Shown: positions 19,991-30,390, counted from the first letter of the stretch. The stretch is 64,000 nucleotides of DNA from an uncultured Flavobacteriaceae bacterium (GCA_947488345.1 CANKZQ010000002.1:372001-436000), one strand, 5' to 3'. Notes: generated by a model from the letters alone, not told the origin. Numbers and translations: made by a program.

Positions 19991-20173
19991 ATGAGCTCGC
20001 AAAAAACACTGCAGGAGAGAATTGTAAACGAAATTGAAAGTACTTATACTTCAATAGCTGCGTATAAAAAAACATCGAAAAGTCGATTGGGAATTCTGGA
20101 ACACAAACTCAATTCTTTAAAAATGATGTTAGCTAAAGTTGATGATCAGAAAGAAAAGAAGCCTTTCAATTAA
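19991..20173 (+). CDS. Small coiled-coil-like hypothetical protein
   Basis: A 60-residue basic protein, MSSQKTLQERIVNEIESTYT..., rich in Lys, Leu and Glu and likely all-helical (LGILEHKLNSLKMMLAKVDDQ). It follows the SnoaL-like gene by 46 bases and overlaps the convergent hutH end by 8 bases. No family recognised. Its position in an operon-like pair and good codon use make it likely real. Confidence 0.5.
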   Translation: MSSQKTLQERIVNEIESTYTSIAAYKKTSKSRLGILEHKLNSLKMMLAKVDDQKEKKPFN

Positions 20174-21677
20174 ATAATTCTTCGCTATCAACACTTAGAT
20201 TCTGTATAAAGGCTATCGCTTTTACAATGTCATCATGTAACACTCTATCTTCTTCCACAAAAGAGACATCCGCTCTAAACATTGATACAAAAGACTCCAA
20301 AAATTCAGAGGATTTTAAGGGTTTTCTAAAACTCATAGCTTGCGAAGCATTTAGCAGTTCAATCGCTAAAATTGTTTCTAGGTTATCAACGACCCTTTTT
20401 GCTTTTGTCGCACTATTAGCCCCCATGCTCACATGATCTTCTTGTCCATTGCTAGACACAATAGAATCTACGGAGGCTGGAGTTGCTAATTGCTTATTCT
20501 GACTTACAATACTAGCAGCAGTATATTGAGGAATCATAAATCCTGAATTCAAACCAGGGTTCGACACTAAAAAAGCAGGCAAACCTCGTAGGCCTGATAC
20601 CAATTGAAATGTTCGCCTCTCTGAAATATTTCCAAATTCGGCCAAGGCAATACTCAAATAATCCAATGCCAATGCTAGTGGTTGCCCATGAAAATTACCG
20701 CCAGATATGATTTCATCCGCTTCAACAAAAATATTGGGATTATCGGTGACTGAATTGATCTCAGTCTCTATCGTTTTTTTGACAAAATTTAAGGTGTCAT
20801 TGCTTGCTCCATGTACTTGCGGCATACAGCGAAAAGAATATGGGTCTTGCACATGTTTCTTTTCTTGCGCTAAAATTTCGCTTCCAGTTAAAAATTCTTT
20901 AATCCGCTCAGCAGTTTTTAGTTGTCCGTTATGTGGTCTAATAATATGAATCAATGCATTGAAGGGTTCAATTCTACCATCAAAGGCATCTAAAGACAAG
21001 GCTCCGATAAGATCAGCAAGATACGAAAGCTTATAAGCCTTTTGTAATATCCACACCCCATAAGCACTCATAAACTGCGTTCCATTTAATAAGGCCAATC
21101 CTTCTTTAGACTGCAATTCAATCTTTTCCCATCCAAATTGCTCTAAAACTTCTTGACTATTTTTAATTTCATCATTCAAATACACTTCCCCTTTACCAAT
21201 TAATGGGAGCGATAAATGTGCTAGTGGTGCTAGATCTCCGGAAGCTCCTAATGAACCCTGTGTATAAATTACCGGTATAACATCATTATTATAAAAATCA
21301 ATCAATCGATTTACCGTTGCTAGCTGCGCTCCAGAATAACCATAACTCAATGATTGTATTTTCAGGAACAACATAAGCTTTACGATAGCTTTAGGTACCC
21401 TTTCACCAGTTCCACAAGCATGCGACATTACTAAATTTTCTTGAAGTGATGTTAAATTGTTAGCAGCTATTTTCACATTATACAATGCTCCGAACCCTGT
21501 ATTAATACCATAAATTGGAGAAGTATTCTCAACCATTTTATCATCTAAATATTTCCTACACTTTTCAATTTTTACAATAGATTCATTTGAAAGCTTTAGC
21601 TTCATATTAAGCAGCATAACCTCCTGTATTTCAGCTATGTTTATGGATTTCGGATGTATATAATGTATTGTCGACAT
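20166..21677 (-). CDS. hutH: Histidine ammonia-lyase
   Basis: A 503-residue lyase of standard length. Ala145-Ser146-Gly147 in GSLGASGDLAPL forms the MIO electrophile, and the Tyr loop is visible in SPIYGINTGFGALYN. It removes ammonia from histidine to give urocanate, the first step of histidine breakdown. No hutU, hutI or hutG gene lies nearby, so the rest of the pathway must be elsewhere. A tyrosine or phenylalanine ammonia-lyase is less likely because the substrate-pocket region reads as HutH (SHACGTGERVP). Confidence 0.9.
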   Translation of the reverse strand: MSTIHYIHPKSINIAEIQEVMLLNMKLKLSNESIVKIEKCRKYLDDKMVENTSPIYGINTGFGALYNVKIAANNLTSLQENLVMSHACGTGERVPKAIVKLMLFLKIQSLSYGYSGAQLATVNRLIDFYNNDVIPVIYTQGSLGASGDLAPLAHLSLPLIGKGEVYLNDEIKNSQEVLEQFGWEKIELQSKEGLALLNGTQFMSAYGVWILQKAYKLSYLADLIGALSLDAFDGRIEPFNALIHIIRPHNGQLKTAERIKEFLTGSEILAQEKKHVQDPYSFRCMPQVHGASNDTLNFVKKTIETEINSVTDNPNIFVEADEIISGGNFHGQPLALALDYLSIALAEFGNISERRTFQLVSGLRGLPAFLVSNPGLNSGFMIPQYTAASIVSQNKQLATPASVDSIVSSNGQEDHVSMGANSATKAKRVVDNLETILAIELLNASQAMSFRKPLKSSEFLESFVSMFRADVSFVEEDRVLHDDIVKAIAFIQNLSVDSEELFN

Positions 21678-21816
21678 ACTAAAATTTCAAGTAGTCAAAA
21701 GTCAGTAAACCAATCAATATTTCCAAATAAACATGAATATAAATGTTAATCTATATACTATTTATAAAAAAAAACGTTTATATAGAACACGCTAAACCAA
21801 ATTAAGTCAACTAATT

Positions 21817-22338
21817 ATGAGAAATTTTTTATTATTTATCGTAGTTATTGGAACCCTATCCTTTACCATAAGTAGCAAAGTGTCTGAAACTTCAGACAAT
21901 GTCGTAATTGCGGGAAAATTATCACCTCAATTTTTATTTGAAAATACAGAAGGTCGCCTTATTGGATCAAATGATTTTATTGGGAAATTCGTTTATATTG
22001 ACATTTGGGCCACACAATGCGAACCTTGTAAAGAAGAATCTAGAGTAATTGAAAATCTGAAAAAAGTATATTCAAAAAATATCGAATTTGTAAGTATTTC
22101 TGTGGACTACTATGCAGACAAAGACAAGTGGAAAAAACATATTAACACCAATAAGATGAGCGGAAATCAACTCATTACAGATAAAGGTTGGTATTCTAAT
22201 TTTATTCGCGCTTACAACATCAAGACCATACCAAGATATATACTCATTGATCCTAACGGTATGATCGTAGACACACATGCTCCAAGACCTTCACAAAAAA
22301 AACTGCATAAGGTCTTTAAAAAACTACTTATTGAATAA
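21817..22338 (+). CDS. Exported TlpA-like thioredoxin-fold protein with CEPC active site
   Basis: A 173-residue protein with an N-terminal hydrophobic signal (MRNFLLFIVVIGTLSFTISS) and one thioredoxin domain. The active site is WATQCEPCKEE (Cys68, Cys71), with Gln in place of the usual Trp before the first Cys and Glu where Gly is usual. A cis-Pro is present (TIPRYILIDPNG). Its C-terminal half matches the thioredoxin domain of the next gene (HAPRPSQKKL against DAPRPSDPAL), so the two are tandem paralogues. Periplasmic thiol reductant or redox sensor by family. Confidence 0.83.
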   Translation: MRNFLLFIVVIGTLSFTISSKVSETSDNVVIAGKLSPQFLFENTEGRLIGSNDFIGKFVYIDIWATQCEPCKEESRVIENLKKVYSKNIEFVSISVDYYADKDKWKKHINTNKMSGNQLITDKGWYSNFIRAYNIKTIPRYILIDPNGMIVDTHAPRPSQKKLHKVFKKLLIE

Positions 22339-22430
22339 ATATTGGTTTTAATACTTTAAAAGTAATTTATAAGAAGTTACAATAAAAGCATTGAAAAGTT
22401 TATTTTTGTCAGACAGTATATAGAACAATT

Positions 22431-23453
22431 ATGATGAAAAAAAACTGCCTTATACTACTGGTGATTTTGGCATTCGCCTCTTGTAAAAAAGAAGCTGACC
22501 CAATAGAATTTACTACCATATCTGGTACCATTACCAATATGAATACCAATACTATTAGTATAGAAAATCAAAGGTACAGCAAAACACTTCAATTAGATGC
22601 TTCCGGAAAATTCAAAGATACATTGCAAATAGAGGACGGTGTTTTTGTGCTTAAAAATGGAGCTGACAACATTGTTTTAGAATTAAAAAGCGGATACGAT
22701 TTAGATATCTCGTATGATGCAAATAAGCTTATTGAAACCCTCAACTTTTCAGGATTAGGTGCCGTTAACAATAATTATTTCGCAGATAGAAATAGACTCG
22801 ATGCCAGTAGTGATTTACGAGATCTTAATGCCTATTACACACTTGACAAGCCAGCTTTTGATAGAAAGTTAGCTAACACTAAAAGAACGCTAGAAAATTT
22901 ATTATCAGATACCCCGGGCTTAGATTCTGTTATTGTTAAGAGTGAACAAAGGTCTAATCAACAATTTATGGTGTTTTTACAAAGAAGCTACCCACAAAAG
23001 CACTTGTTGCTATCTAGCTTACCTAAAGGTGTCAAATCTCCTAGTTTTTCTTATCCAGATATACACGGAAAGAAAGTGTCATTGAAAGATTTAAAAGGGA
23101 ATTACGTGTATATAGACGTCTGGGCAACTTGGTGCGGACCATGTAAAGTACAAATCCCTTACTTAAAAGACATTGAAGAAAAATATAAAGATAAAAATAT
23201 TGAATTCATTGGTATATCTATCGATACTCAAGAAAACAAAGGTAAGTGGGAATCTATGGTAAAACAGCGTGATTTGAAAGGACATCAATTACTAGCTGAC
23301 AACGATTGGAAATCAACATTTGTGATGGAGTACTTTATCTCTGGAATTCCGAGGTTCATCTTGATAGATCCAAACGGAAATATTGTTTCTCCGGATGCTC
23401 CAAGACCATCTGATCCAGCATTAATTAAACTTTTCAATGAGCTAAACATATAG
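22431..23453 (+). CDS. DUF4369-thioredoxin lipoprotein (TlpA family)
   Basis: A 340-residue lipoprotein (lipobox AFASC, Cys18). A DUF4369-type beta domain covers about residues 25-125 (TTISGTITNMNTNTISI), then a helical linker, then a TlpA/AhpC-TSA thioredoxin domain from about 200. The active site is WCGPC (Cys235, Cys238), with cis-Pro in SGIPRFILID. This architecture is common in Bacteroidota and reduces periplasmic disulfides. It lies 92 bases after the smaller paralogue on the same strand and is followed by a terminator. Confidence 0.87.
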   Translation: MMKKNCLILLVILAFASCKKEADPIEFTTISGTITNMNTNTISIENQRYSKTLQLDASGKFKDTLQIEDGVFVLKNGADNIVLELKSGYDLDISYDANKLIETLNFSGLGAVNNNYFADRNRLDASSDLRDLNAYYTLDKPAFDRKLANTKRTLENLLSDTPGLDSVIVKSEQRSNQQFMVFLQRSYPQKHLLLSSLPKGVKSPSFSYPDIHGKKVSLKDLKGNYVYIDVWATWCGPCKVQIPYLKDIEEKYKDKNIEFIGISIDTQENKGKWESMVKQRDLKGHQLLADNDWKSTFVMEYFISGIPRFILIDPNGNIVSPDAPRPSDPALIKLFNELNI

Positions 23454-23479
23454 GAGTCGACGAGAATAGTAAGGTATTA

Positions 23480-23509
23480 AAAAAGAGATTCATAAATGCA
23501 TCTCTTTTT
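23480..23509. terminator. Bidirectional intrinsic terminator
   Basis: A 10-bp inverted repeat, aaaaagagat (23480-23489) and atctcttttt (23500-23509), with a 10-base loop lies between the converging thioredoxin lipoprotein and nnr genes. Confidence 0.8.
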
Positions 23510-25087
23510 TTATACATGCATTGTTGTATCGTCAGTATCTTGTTGATTTTCTGGAACTTCATTCGCATTTGGAGGCGGTATGTCTTTTTTAAACAGTTCC
23601 TTAAAAGCGTCTGGCAGATAATTCAAAATAGCACCCGCGGTAAAAGTCTCATACACTTCGTCGGCCATCGCAATATCCGCAGTAGTACCATGTAAATAAA
23701 CGGCCAATACACTCGCCTGGAAACCGTCATAACCCTGAGCAATAAAACCAGTTATCATTCCAGTTAATACATCTCCGCTACCACCTGTGGCCAATCCAGG
23801 ATTTCCGGTGGTATTAAAATAGCAAATACCCTCATGAGATATCGCCGTGTAAGCACCTTTAAGCACAATCGTTATCTTGTATTTGCTAGCTAGTGCGTTT
23901 AATTTATCCAATCTATCATAATCATCTTTGCAAGTGCCAACCAAGCGTTCGAACTCTTTTGGATGTGGTGTCAACACCGAGTTTTCTGGAATTAATTTCA
24001 GTAATTTTTTATCTTTAGCTAAAAGATTGATCGCATCTGCATCAATCACTAAGGGTAGTTTATTCTTTTTTAAAAATTGTGCAAATCCACTGGCAGTCTT
24101 CGTTGATATTCCTAAGCCCACTCCAACACCAATTGCCGTAGCCTTAACCTTAGAATCAAAATGTGTAATTTCATTTAACAGGTCGACTTCTACCATCGCT
24201 TCTGGTATCGCCATTTGTAAGATCTCATAACCGCATTTTGGAATATACGCAGTAACCAAACCGCTCCCTACTTTTAATGCTGCCTTGGTCGCTAAAACCG
24301 CTGCTCCTACCTTACCATAACTACCTCCAATTATTAAGGAATGTCCAAAATCTCCCTTATGGGAAAACTTAGTACGGTATTTATAAAGCGACAGTACATT
24401 TTCTTTTCCGATAATGTGGTGTTTGGTCTCAACATTATATAAATACTCAGCATCCAAACCTATATTAATTACTTCCCAAGAATTAATATAATCTTGATTC
24501 TCTGGAAGCAAAAAACACAATTTTGGAGATTGAAAAGTCAATGTATGATACGCTTTTATTACAGCCTCTTTATCACTCACAGATTTTTCTGCATATATAC
24601 CGGATGGCACATCAATAGAAAGCACATAAGCATTTGTTGCATTGATATGTTGAATCACTTCTTTAAGGACATCTTCGGGTGGTCTTGAGAGTCCTAATCC
24701 GAAAATAGCATCGATAATCATGACGTTTTCATCAAGCTCGGGTAGTTCACTTTTGCACGTAACCATTTCTGGCCAGACCCCTATTTCCTTTAAACGGTCA
24801 TAATTAGTGAGAAAGTCTTGAGTTCTTTGATTGCTACAATTGATCACATACACATGAACATTATAACCATGTTGTTTTAAATGACGACCAATAACTAAAC
24901 CATCGCCACCATTATTACCTGTACCACAAAAAACATGAATTGGAATACTATTTCCTTGTAAACGGTTATGAATCCATTGAAAACATATAGTCGCTGCGTG
25001 TTCCATTAAATCGGCCGATGTAATCGCACCTTTAGCAATCGTAATTTTATCCGCTTCATATTGCTGAGCCGCAGAGAGTACTTTCAT
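23510..25087 (-). CDS. nnr: Bifunctional NAD(P)H-hydrate epimerase/dehydratase
   Basis: A 525-residue fusion. The N-terminal YjeF_N epimerase covers about 1-215 (VFCGTGNNGGDGLVIGRHL; IIDAIFGLGLSRPP). The C-terminal carbohydrate-kinase-like ADP/ATP-dependent dehydratase covers about 225-500 (GHSLIIGGSYGKVGAAVLA; LTPHPKEFERLVG; GNPGLATGGSGDVLTGMI). It repairs hydrated NADH and NADPH. It ends a minus-strand run that starts with ychF. The stop codon falls directly at the terminator shared with the converging gene. Confidence 0.93.
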   Translation of the reverse strand: MKVLSAAQQYEADKITIAKGAITSADLMEHAATICFQWIHNRLQGNSIPIHVFCGTGNNGGDGLVIGRHLKQHGYNVHVYVINCSNQRTQDFLTNYDRLKEIGVWPEMVTCKSELPELDENVMIIDAIFGLGLSRPPEDVLKEVIQHINATNAYVLSIDVPSGIYAEKSVSDKEAVIKAYHTLTFQSPKLCFLLPENQDYINSWEVINIGLDAEYLYNVETKHHIIGKENVLSLYKYRTKFSHKGDFGHSLIIGGSYGKVGAAVLATKAALKVGSGLVTAYIPKCGYEILQMAIPEAMVEVDLLNEITHFDSKVKATAIGVGVGLGISTKTASGFAQFLKKNKLPLVIDADAINLLAKDKKLLKLIPENSVLTPHPKEFERLVGTCKDDYDRLDKLNALASKYKITIVLKGAYTAISHEGICYFNTTGNPGLATGGSGDVLTGMITGFIAQGYDGFQASVLAVYLHGTTADIAMADEVYETFTAGAILNYLPDAFKELFKKDIPPPNANEVPENQQDTDDTTMHV

Positions 25088-25181
25088 GTGTTTATATCTA
25101 TTAATTTAAACTGTCGCATGCTATCATTAATAAACATCTTTTTTGATTATAAAGTGTCTAACATGCTCGTTTTATAAATAG

Positions 25182-26135
25182 TTAATCTTTAAATACACCC
25201 ATAGACGCATACTTTTCCATGCGCTTTTCTATAAGTTCTTCTGTAGATAATTTTTTAAGCTCATTATACGCCTTGACAATAGTTCTTTCTACAGTTCTGA
25301 AGGTTTCCTCACGGTTACTGTGTGCACCACCTAAAGGCTCTTTGATAATGTCATCTACTACACGAAGTTTTTTACCATCTTTTGCCGTTAATTTTAGCGC
25401 TTCTGCAGCTTGCTCCTTTTGATCCCAACTTCGCCATAAGATAGACGAGCAATTTTCAGGTGAAATAACCGAGTACCATGCGTTTTCTAACATTAATACT
25501 TTATCACCAACGCCAATTCCGAGAGCTCCTCCAGAAGCTCCTTCTCCAATCACAATAGCAATAATTGGTGTCTTTAAAATGGTCATTTCATAAATATTCC
25601 TAGCGATTGCTTCTCCTTGCCCCCTTTCTTCTGCCTCCATTCCTGGATAAGCACCAGGTGTATCGATCAATGTAATAACAGGGATATTAAATTTCTCTGC
25701 CATTTTCATCAAACGCAAGGCCTTACGATAACCCTCAGGGTTTGCCATACCGAAATTACGATACTGGCGTGTCTTTGTATTGTATCCTTTTTGTTGACCG
25801 ATAAACATAAATGATTGGTCTCCTATTTTTCCTAAACCACCAACCATCGCTTTATCATCTTTTACATTTCTATCTCCATGCAATTCCATGAAGGTACCTT
25901 TCGTAAATGCATTGATAAAATCAAGGGTATATGGTCTAGACGGATGTCTCGACAATTGAACGCGCTGCCAAGCAGTCAAGTTTTTATAAATATCTTTTTT
26001 TGCTTTTTCGAGTTTACCTTCTATTTGCTCACAAGTTTCGGTAACGTCAACATCACTCTCCTTACCAATTATTACACACTTTTCGAGTTGCTCTTGCAAT
26101 TCTTGTATTGGTTTCTCAAAATCTAAATACTCCAT
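25182..26135 (-). CDS. accA: Acetyl-CoA carboxylase carboxyltransferase subunit alpha
   Basis: A full-length 317-residue AccA. The helical N terminus ([20 protein letters not shown]) leads into the crotonase-like core, with [20 protein letters not shown] and the oxyanion segment [16 protein letters not shown]. With AccD it transfers the carboxyl group from biotin to acetyl-CoA, making malonyl-CoA for fatty acid synthesis. It lies between the EamA transporter and nnr genes on the same strand, with 51 and 94 bases between neighbours. Confidence 0.95.
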   Translation of the reverse strand: MEYLDFEKPIQELQEQLEKCVIIGKESDVDVTETCEQIEGKLEKAKKDIYKNLTAWQRVQLSRHPSRPYTLDFINAFTKGTFMELHGDRNVKDDKAMVGGLGKIGDQSFMFIGQQKGYNTKTRQYRNFGMANPEGYRKALRLMKMAEKFNIPVITLIDTPGAYPGMEAEERGQGEAIARNIYEMTILKTPIIAIVIGEGASGGALGIGVGDKVLMLENAWYSVISPENCSSILWRSWDQKEQAAEALKLTAKDGKKLRVVDDIIKEPLGGAHSNREETFRTVERTIVKAYNELKKLSTEELIEKRMEKYASMGVFKD

Positions 26136-26186
26136 TCGTATCAGTTTAATTAGGTCTACAAATATATAAACTTTGTTCGTATAACA

Positions 26187-27089
26187 TTATTTTTTACGTC
26201 CGAATAAATTCGGTTTATTCTTTAACAGTGCTTCTGCTAAAACTGTGAGCAAAATAAGAATCGCCCCATAATAAAAATTTGAACTCATCATTTCGCTTTC
26301 TCCAAAAAAAAGTAAGGCTAAGATTATTCCATAAACCGGTTCTAAATTATAGCTCAAGACTACAGTGTATGGACTGATATAACGCATAATGTGAACTGCA
26401 GCGATGAATGCATATGCCGTACAAACAGAGGCTAATATCCCAATGTACACCCAATCAGTGGTCGGAAGATCAAAAAAATCGTTACTGAAACCGTTCTTCG
26501 AAACTAGTAAGTAGACTGAAATAAAAGCAACACCTCCAATAAACTCATAGAAAGAAATGACCGTTGCATTATGTTTCTCTACAAAACGACCATTAATTAC
26601 CGCAAACAAGGATGAAAAAAAAGCAGATGAAATTCCTAATAAAATACCTGTGAGGTACTTGATTTCACTATTCACGATTAGCACTACCCCGAGAATAACG
26701 ATGAGACCAAAAACAATCTCATACCCGATAATTTTTCTTCGAAAGAAGATAGGTTCAATAAAAGATGCAAAAAAGGCACCCGTAGAAAACATGGCCAAGG
26801 TAATAGAAACATTGGAAGCGTTTATAGCCGCAAAAAAAGTAATCCAATGCAGGGCAATGATGATGCCCGCTAATAAAAATTTCAAGATATGTTTTGGTGA
26901 AACGCGAATGTCTATCTTGACAATTTTGATATAGACAAACATTATGACTCCAGCAATGAGCATTCTATACCAAACCAATGAAAATGCCTCGATAGTGATC
27001 AATTCACCTAAAATAGCTGTGAATCCAGCAATAAAAACTAAAAAATGTAAGTGAAGATGGTGTTTCAGTTTATCGTTTCGCATTAACAT
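26187..27089 (-). CDS. EamA-family (DMT) membrane transporter
   Basis: A 300-residue protein of ten predicted membrane helices in two EamA halves, for example ILKFLLAGIIIALHWITFFA in the first and VYIGILASVCTAYAFIAAVH in the second. Substrate cannot be told from sequence. The start overlaps the end of the LptF/LptG-type gene: ATG at 27089 or the second ATG at 27083, overlap 20 or 14 bases. This implies translational coupling. Confidence 0.85.
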   Translation of the reverse strand: MLMRNDKLKHHLHLHFLVFIAGFTAILGELITIEAFSLVWYRMLIAGVIMFVYIKIVKIDIRVSPKHILKFLLAGIIIALHWITFFAAINASNVSITLAMFSTGAFFASFIEPIFFRRKIIGYEIVFGLIVILGVVLIVNSEIKYLTGILLGISSAFFSSLFAVINGRFVEKHNATVISFYEFIGGVAFISVYLLVSKNGFSNDFFDLPTTDWVYIGILASVCTAYAFIAAVHIMRYISPYTVVLSYNLEPVYGIILALLFFGESEMMSSNFYYGAILILLTVLAEALLKNKPNLFGRKK

Positions 27090-28155
27090 ATAGATATGCT
27101 GCTAAAATACCGAATAATATGTTGGGTAACCAAACCATAAACAACGGATTATACCCCGCTCCAGCACCAAGAACTTCTGCTACTTTCATAAAGAACACAT
27201 AGATGAACATTAAAGCTATTCCTAAGGCCAAATTAATACCAACTCCACCACGACGTTTTTTTGAAGCTAAAGCAACTGCAATAAGGGTGAGCACAAAAGA
27301 TGAAATTGGTAAGCTTGTTCTCTTGTAGAGTTCTACTTTGTACTGGTTTAAGTTTTTCACTCCCCGTTTAGAAGACACCTCAATATGCTCAGACAATTTT
27401 TGAGATGTCATTGCTCTTGCCAAATAATCAACATAAAGTAAATCTTTCGGAAAGAAATTAAATGTCGTATCCATTTTTCTATCGGTAATGATACTATCTC
27501 CCTTCGCACTGACATATCTTTTCTTATAATTATTCAAGGTATACATTGAATCTTTAGGGTTATATCGAATATTACCAGCTAAGATTTTATACTTCAATTG
27601 AAGCCCCTCGAATCGCTCATATGAAAAGTCATATCCATAATTCGTCTTGAGATTAAAACTTCTGAAATACACATAGTTACGCTCATCTAACTGTAAATTT
27701 ACTTGAGAAACTTGTGTTTTTGATTTTGGACGTCGTCGTAAATTTTCTTCTTTAAATGTTTCGAAGGTTCCATTGGTGCGTGGTACTACGAAATGATTAA
27801 ATACTAGGGCGACAGACGCCACAATTCCGGCTCCGATAATATAAGGTCTTAAGAAACGCTTAAAGGATATCCCCGCACTGTGAATAGCAACAATTTCAGT
27901 ATCATTGGCTAATTTAGAAGTGAATAAAATAACTGCAATAAACAAGGGCAACGCCATGAAATTGAAGACATAATTTAACACAAAAGGAACGTAATAATCT
28001 TTTACTATTTCTATAAATGTCAAATCAGGTTTTGCAATAAACTTTCCTATTTTTTCTGAAACGTCTATAGCTATTGCTACTGGAATAAGAATGAGCAACG
28101 TAAAAATAAAAGAAGTTAGGTACTTCTTCAGAATATATTTATCAAGCTTTCGCAC
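27070..28155 (-). CDS. LptF/LptG-family permease
   Basis: A 361-residue YjgP/YjgQ-type protein: three membrane helices near the N terminus (about 15-110), a periplasmic jelly-roll part (about 130-265) and three C-terminal helices (SSFVLTLIAVALASKKRRGG, GINLALGIALMFIYVFFMKV, MVWLPNILFGILAAYLYV). LptF and LptG together extract lipopolysaccharide from the inner membrane and pass it to LptC/A. The sequence alone does not say which of the two this is. It follows tgt by 4 bases. Confidence 0.87.
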   Translation of the reverse strand: MRKLDKYILKKYLTSFIFTLLILIPVAIAIDVSEKIGKFIAKPDLTFIEIVKDYYVPFVLNYVFNFMALPLFIAVILFTSKLANDTEIVAIHSAGISFKRFLRPYIIGAGIVASVALVFNHFVVPRTNGTFETFKEENLRRRPKSKTQVSQVNLQLDERNYVYFRSFNLKTNYGYDFSYERFEGLQLKYKILAGNIRYNPKDSMYTLNNYKKRYVSAKGDSIITDRKMDTTFNFFPKDLLYVDYLARAMTSQKLSEHIEVSSKRGVKNLNQYKVELYKRTSLPISSFVLTLIAVALASKKRRGGVGINLALGIALMFIYVFFMKVAEVLGAGAGYNPLFMVWLPNILFGILAAYLYVNAKR

Positions 28156-28159
28156 TATG

Positions 28160-29290
28160 TTACAGCCTTTTATTCATTTGATTTACCATCATATTTTTCC
28201 ATGTGGTAAAATCTCCTGCTAATATATGCTTTCTAGCTTCACGAACCAACCACAGATAAAATCCGAGGTTATGAATAGACGCTATTTGCTTTGCTAAATA
28301 TTCTTTAGCAGCGAATAAATGACGTAAATATGCTTTTGAATAGGTAGTGTCAACATAGGTAATACCCATTTCATCTATGGGAGAAAAATCATCGGCCCAT
28401 TTTTTGTTTTTAATATTGATGGTGCCATGTGCTGTAAATAACATACCATTTCGAGCATTACGAGTAGGCATAACACAATCAAACATGTCGATACCTAAGG
28501 CGATATTTTCCAGAATATTAATCGGTGTGCCAACTCCCATTAAATAACGTGGTTTATCTTCTGGCAACACACTACAAACAATATCTGTCATTTCATACAT
28601 TTCTTCAGCAGGCTCCCCTACAGATAATCCACCAATAGCATTCGCCTCTGCTCCAACAGACGCTATGAACTCAGCAGATTGCTTGCGCAAATCTTTGTAC
28701 GTACTTCCTTGAACTATAGGCAAGAATGTTTGTTCATACCCGTATTTAACAGGCGTTTTCTCTAAATGATTGATACATCGTTTTAACCAACGATGTGTCA
28801 TATGCATAGATCTTTTTGCGTAGTTATACTCACATGGATACGGGGTACACTCATCAAAGGCCATAATGATATCTGCACCGATGCTTCGTTGAATATCCAT
28901 GGAAAATTCGGGAGAGAAAAAATGTGAAGACCCATCAATATGGGATTTGAACTTAACACCTTCTTCTGTAATTTTATTATTTCCTGAAAGCGAATAAACC
29001 TGGTATCCACCAGAATCTGTCAGGATCGGACGATCCCAATTCATAAATTTATGTAAACCACCTGCTTTTTCTAAAATTTCGGTTTGAGGGCGCAGATACA
29101 AGTGATAGGTATTTCCTAAAATAATATCGGCATTGATATCATTTTTTAATTCATGTTGATGCACTCCCTTTACGGAAGCCACCGTACCAACAGGCATGAA
29201 AATAGGTGTTTCTATGGTGCCATGCGCTGTAGATATTTCCCCGGCGCGTGCTTTGCTTTGTTGATCTGTTGCTGCTAATTTAAAATCCAT
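28160..29290 (-). CDS. tgt: Queuine tRNA-ribosyltransferase lacking the zinc-site cysteines
   Basis: A 376-residue TGT that exchanges the wobble guanine of tRNAs for a queuosine precursor. The catalytic general acid/base Asp is in LTDSGGYQVYSL and the nucleophile Asp in GIDMFDCVMPTRNARNG. The C-terminal zinc site of the Escherichia coli enzyme (three Cys in a CxCxxC array and one His) is altered. At the aligned place this protein reads MGITYVDTTYSKAYL, with Gly, Thr and Asp instead of the cysteines. The His in SIHNL is kept. It lies between ychF and the LptF/G gene with gaps of 8 and 4 bases. Confidence 0.93.
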   Translation of the reverse strand: MDFKLAATDQQSKARAGEISTAHGTIETPIFMPVGTVASVKGVHQHELKNDINADIILGNTYHLYLRPQTEILEKAGGLHKFMNWDRPILTDSGGYQVYSLSGNNKITEEGVKFKSHIDGSSHFFSPEFSMDIQRSIGADIIMAFDECTPYPCEYNYAKRSMHMTHRWLKRCINHLEKTPVKYGYEQTFLPIVQGSTYKDLRKQSAEFIASVGAEANAIGGLSVGEPAEEMYEMTDIVCSVLPEDKPRYLMGVGTPINILENIALGIDMFDCVMPTRNARNGMLFTAHGTINIKNKKWADDFSPIDEMGITYVDTTYSKAYLRHLFAAKEYLAKQIASIHNLGFYLWLVREARKHILAGDFTTWKNMMVNQMNKRL

Positions 29291-29298
29291 AAAGGCAA

Positions 29299-30390
29299 TT
29301 AAACATTAAATCTGAAATGCATCACGTCGCCGTCTGCTACCACATAATCTTTTCCTTCAACTGACAATTTACCAGCTTCTTTTACTTTTGCTTCGCTTCC
29401 ATAACTTACAAAATCATCATATTTCATCACTTCAGCACGAATAAATCCTTTTTCAAAATCGGTGTGAATAACGCCTGCCGCTTGTGGGGCTGTATCTCCA
29501 ATATTGATCGTCCAAGCGCGCACTTCCTTGACTCCTGCTGTAAAATAGGTTTGTAGGTTTAATAATTTATAAGCAGCTCTAATTAAAACGGATGCACCAG
29601 CTTCTTCTAATCCCAGATCGTCGAGAAACATTTCGCGCTCCTCATATGTTTCTAATTCGGTAATATCAGCTTCCGTGGCAACGGCTAAAATGATAACTTC
29701 AGCATTCTCATTTGCTACGGCTTCTTTGACCCGATTAACATATGCGTTACCCTCTTTTGCAGCAGCCTCATCTACATTACAAACATAGAGTACGGGCTTG
29801 TCTGTAATCAGTTGCATAGGCTGTACAAATTCCAATTCTTTTTCAGAAAAAGTCATAGACCTTACTGAATTTCCACTTTCCAATGTCGACTGCATCTTCA
29901 GCAATACTTCTAATTCAGCTTGCGCCAATTTATCACCTGTTTTTGCCGTTCGTTTTACACGCTCTAAACGTTTCTCAACAGATTCTAAATCTTTTAACTG
30001 CAACTCCATATCTATGGTTTCCTTATCTCTTACCGGATCTATAGATGCATCAACATGTACGATATTATCATTATCAAAGCAACGCAATACGTGAATAATG
30101 GCATCTGTCTCACGAATATTAGCTAGAAATTTATTTCCTAAACCTTCGCCTTTACTAGCTCCTTTTACAAGCCCTGCAATATCAACAATTTCAACCGTAG
30201 CGGGTTGTACTTTTTCAGGATTTACCAAGGCTTCTAACTTTTCTAAACGCCCATCAGGTACATTCACCACACCAATGTTAGGTTCTATCGTACAAAAGGG
30301 AAAGTTCGCACTTTGCGCCTTTGCATTTGATAAACAGTTAAATAAGGTTGATTTTCCTACGTTTGGTAATCCAACAATTCCAGCTTTCAT
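29299..30390 (-). CDS. ychF: Redox-regulated ATPase YchF (Obg family)
   Basis: A full-length 363-residue protein. The P-loop is GLPNVGKST near residue 7, the switch stretch is [20 protein letters not shown], and the ATP-preferring variant of G4 reads VCNVDE rather than NKxD. The C-terminal TGS-like domain ends [13 protein letters not shown]. YchF binds ribosomes and hydrolyses ATP; its role is linked to stress responses. It is the first gene of the minus-strand run down to nnr. Confidence 0.95.
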   Translation of the reverse strand: MKAGIVGLPNVGKSTLFNCLSNAKAQSANFPFCTIEPNIGVVNVPDGRLEKLEALVNPEKVQPATVEIVDIAGLVKGASKGEGLGNKFLANIRETDAIIHVLRCFDNDNIVHVDASIDPVRDKETIDMELQLKDLESVEKRLERVKRTAKTGDKLAQAELEVLLKMQSTLESGNSVRSMTFSEKELEFVQPMQLITDKPVLYVCNVDEAAAKEGNAYVNRVKEAVANENAEVIILAVATEADITELETYEEREMFLDDLGLEEAGASVLIRAAYKLLNLQTYFTAGVKEVRAWTINIGDTAPQAAGVIHTDFEKGFIRAEVMKYDDFVSYGSEAKVKEAGKLSVEGKDYVVADGDVMHFRFNV

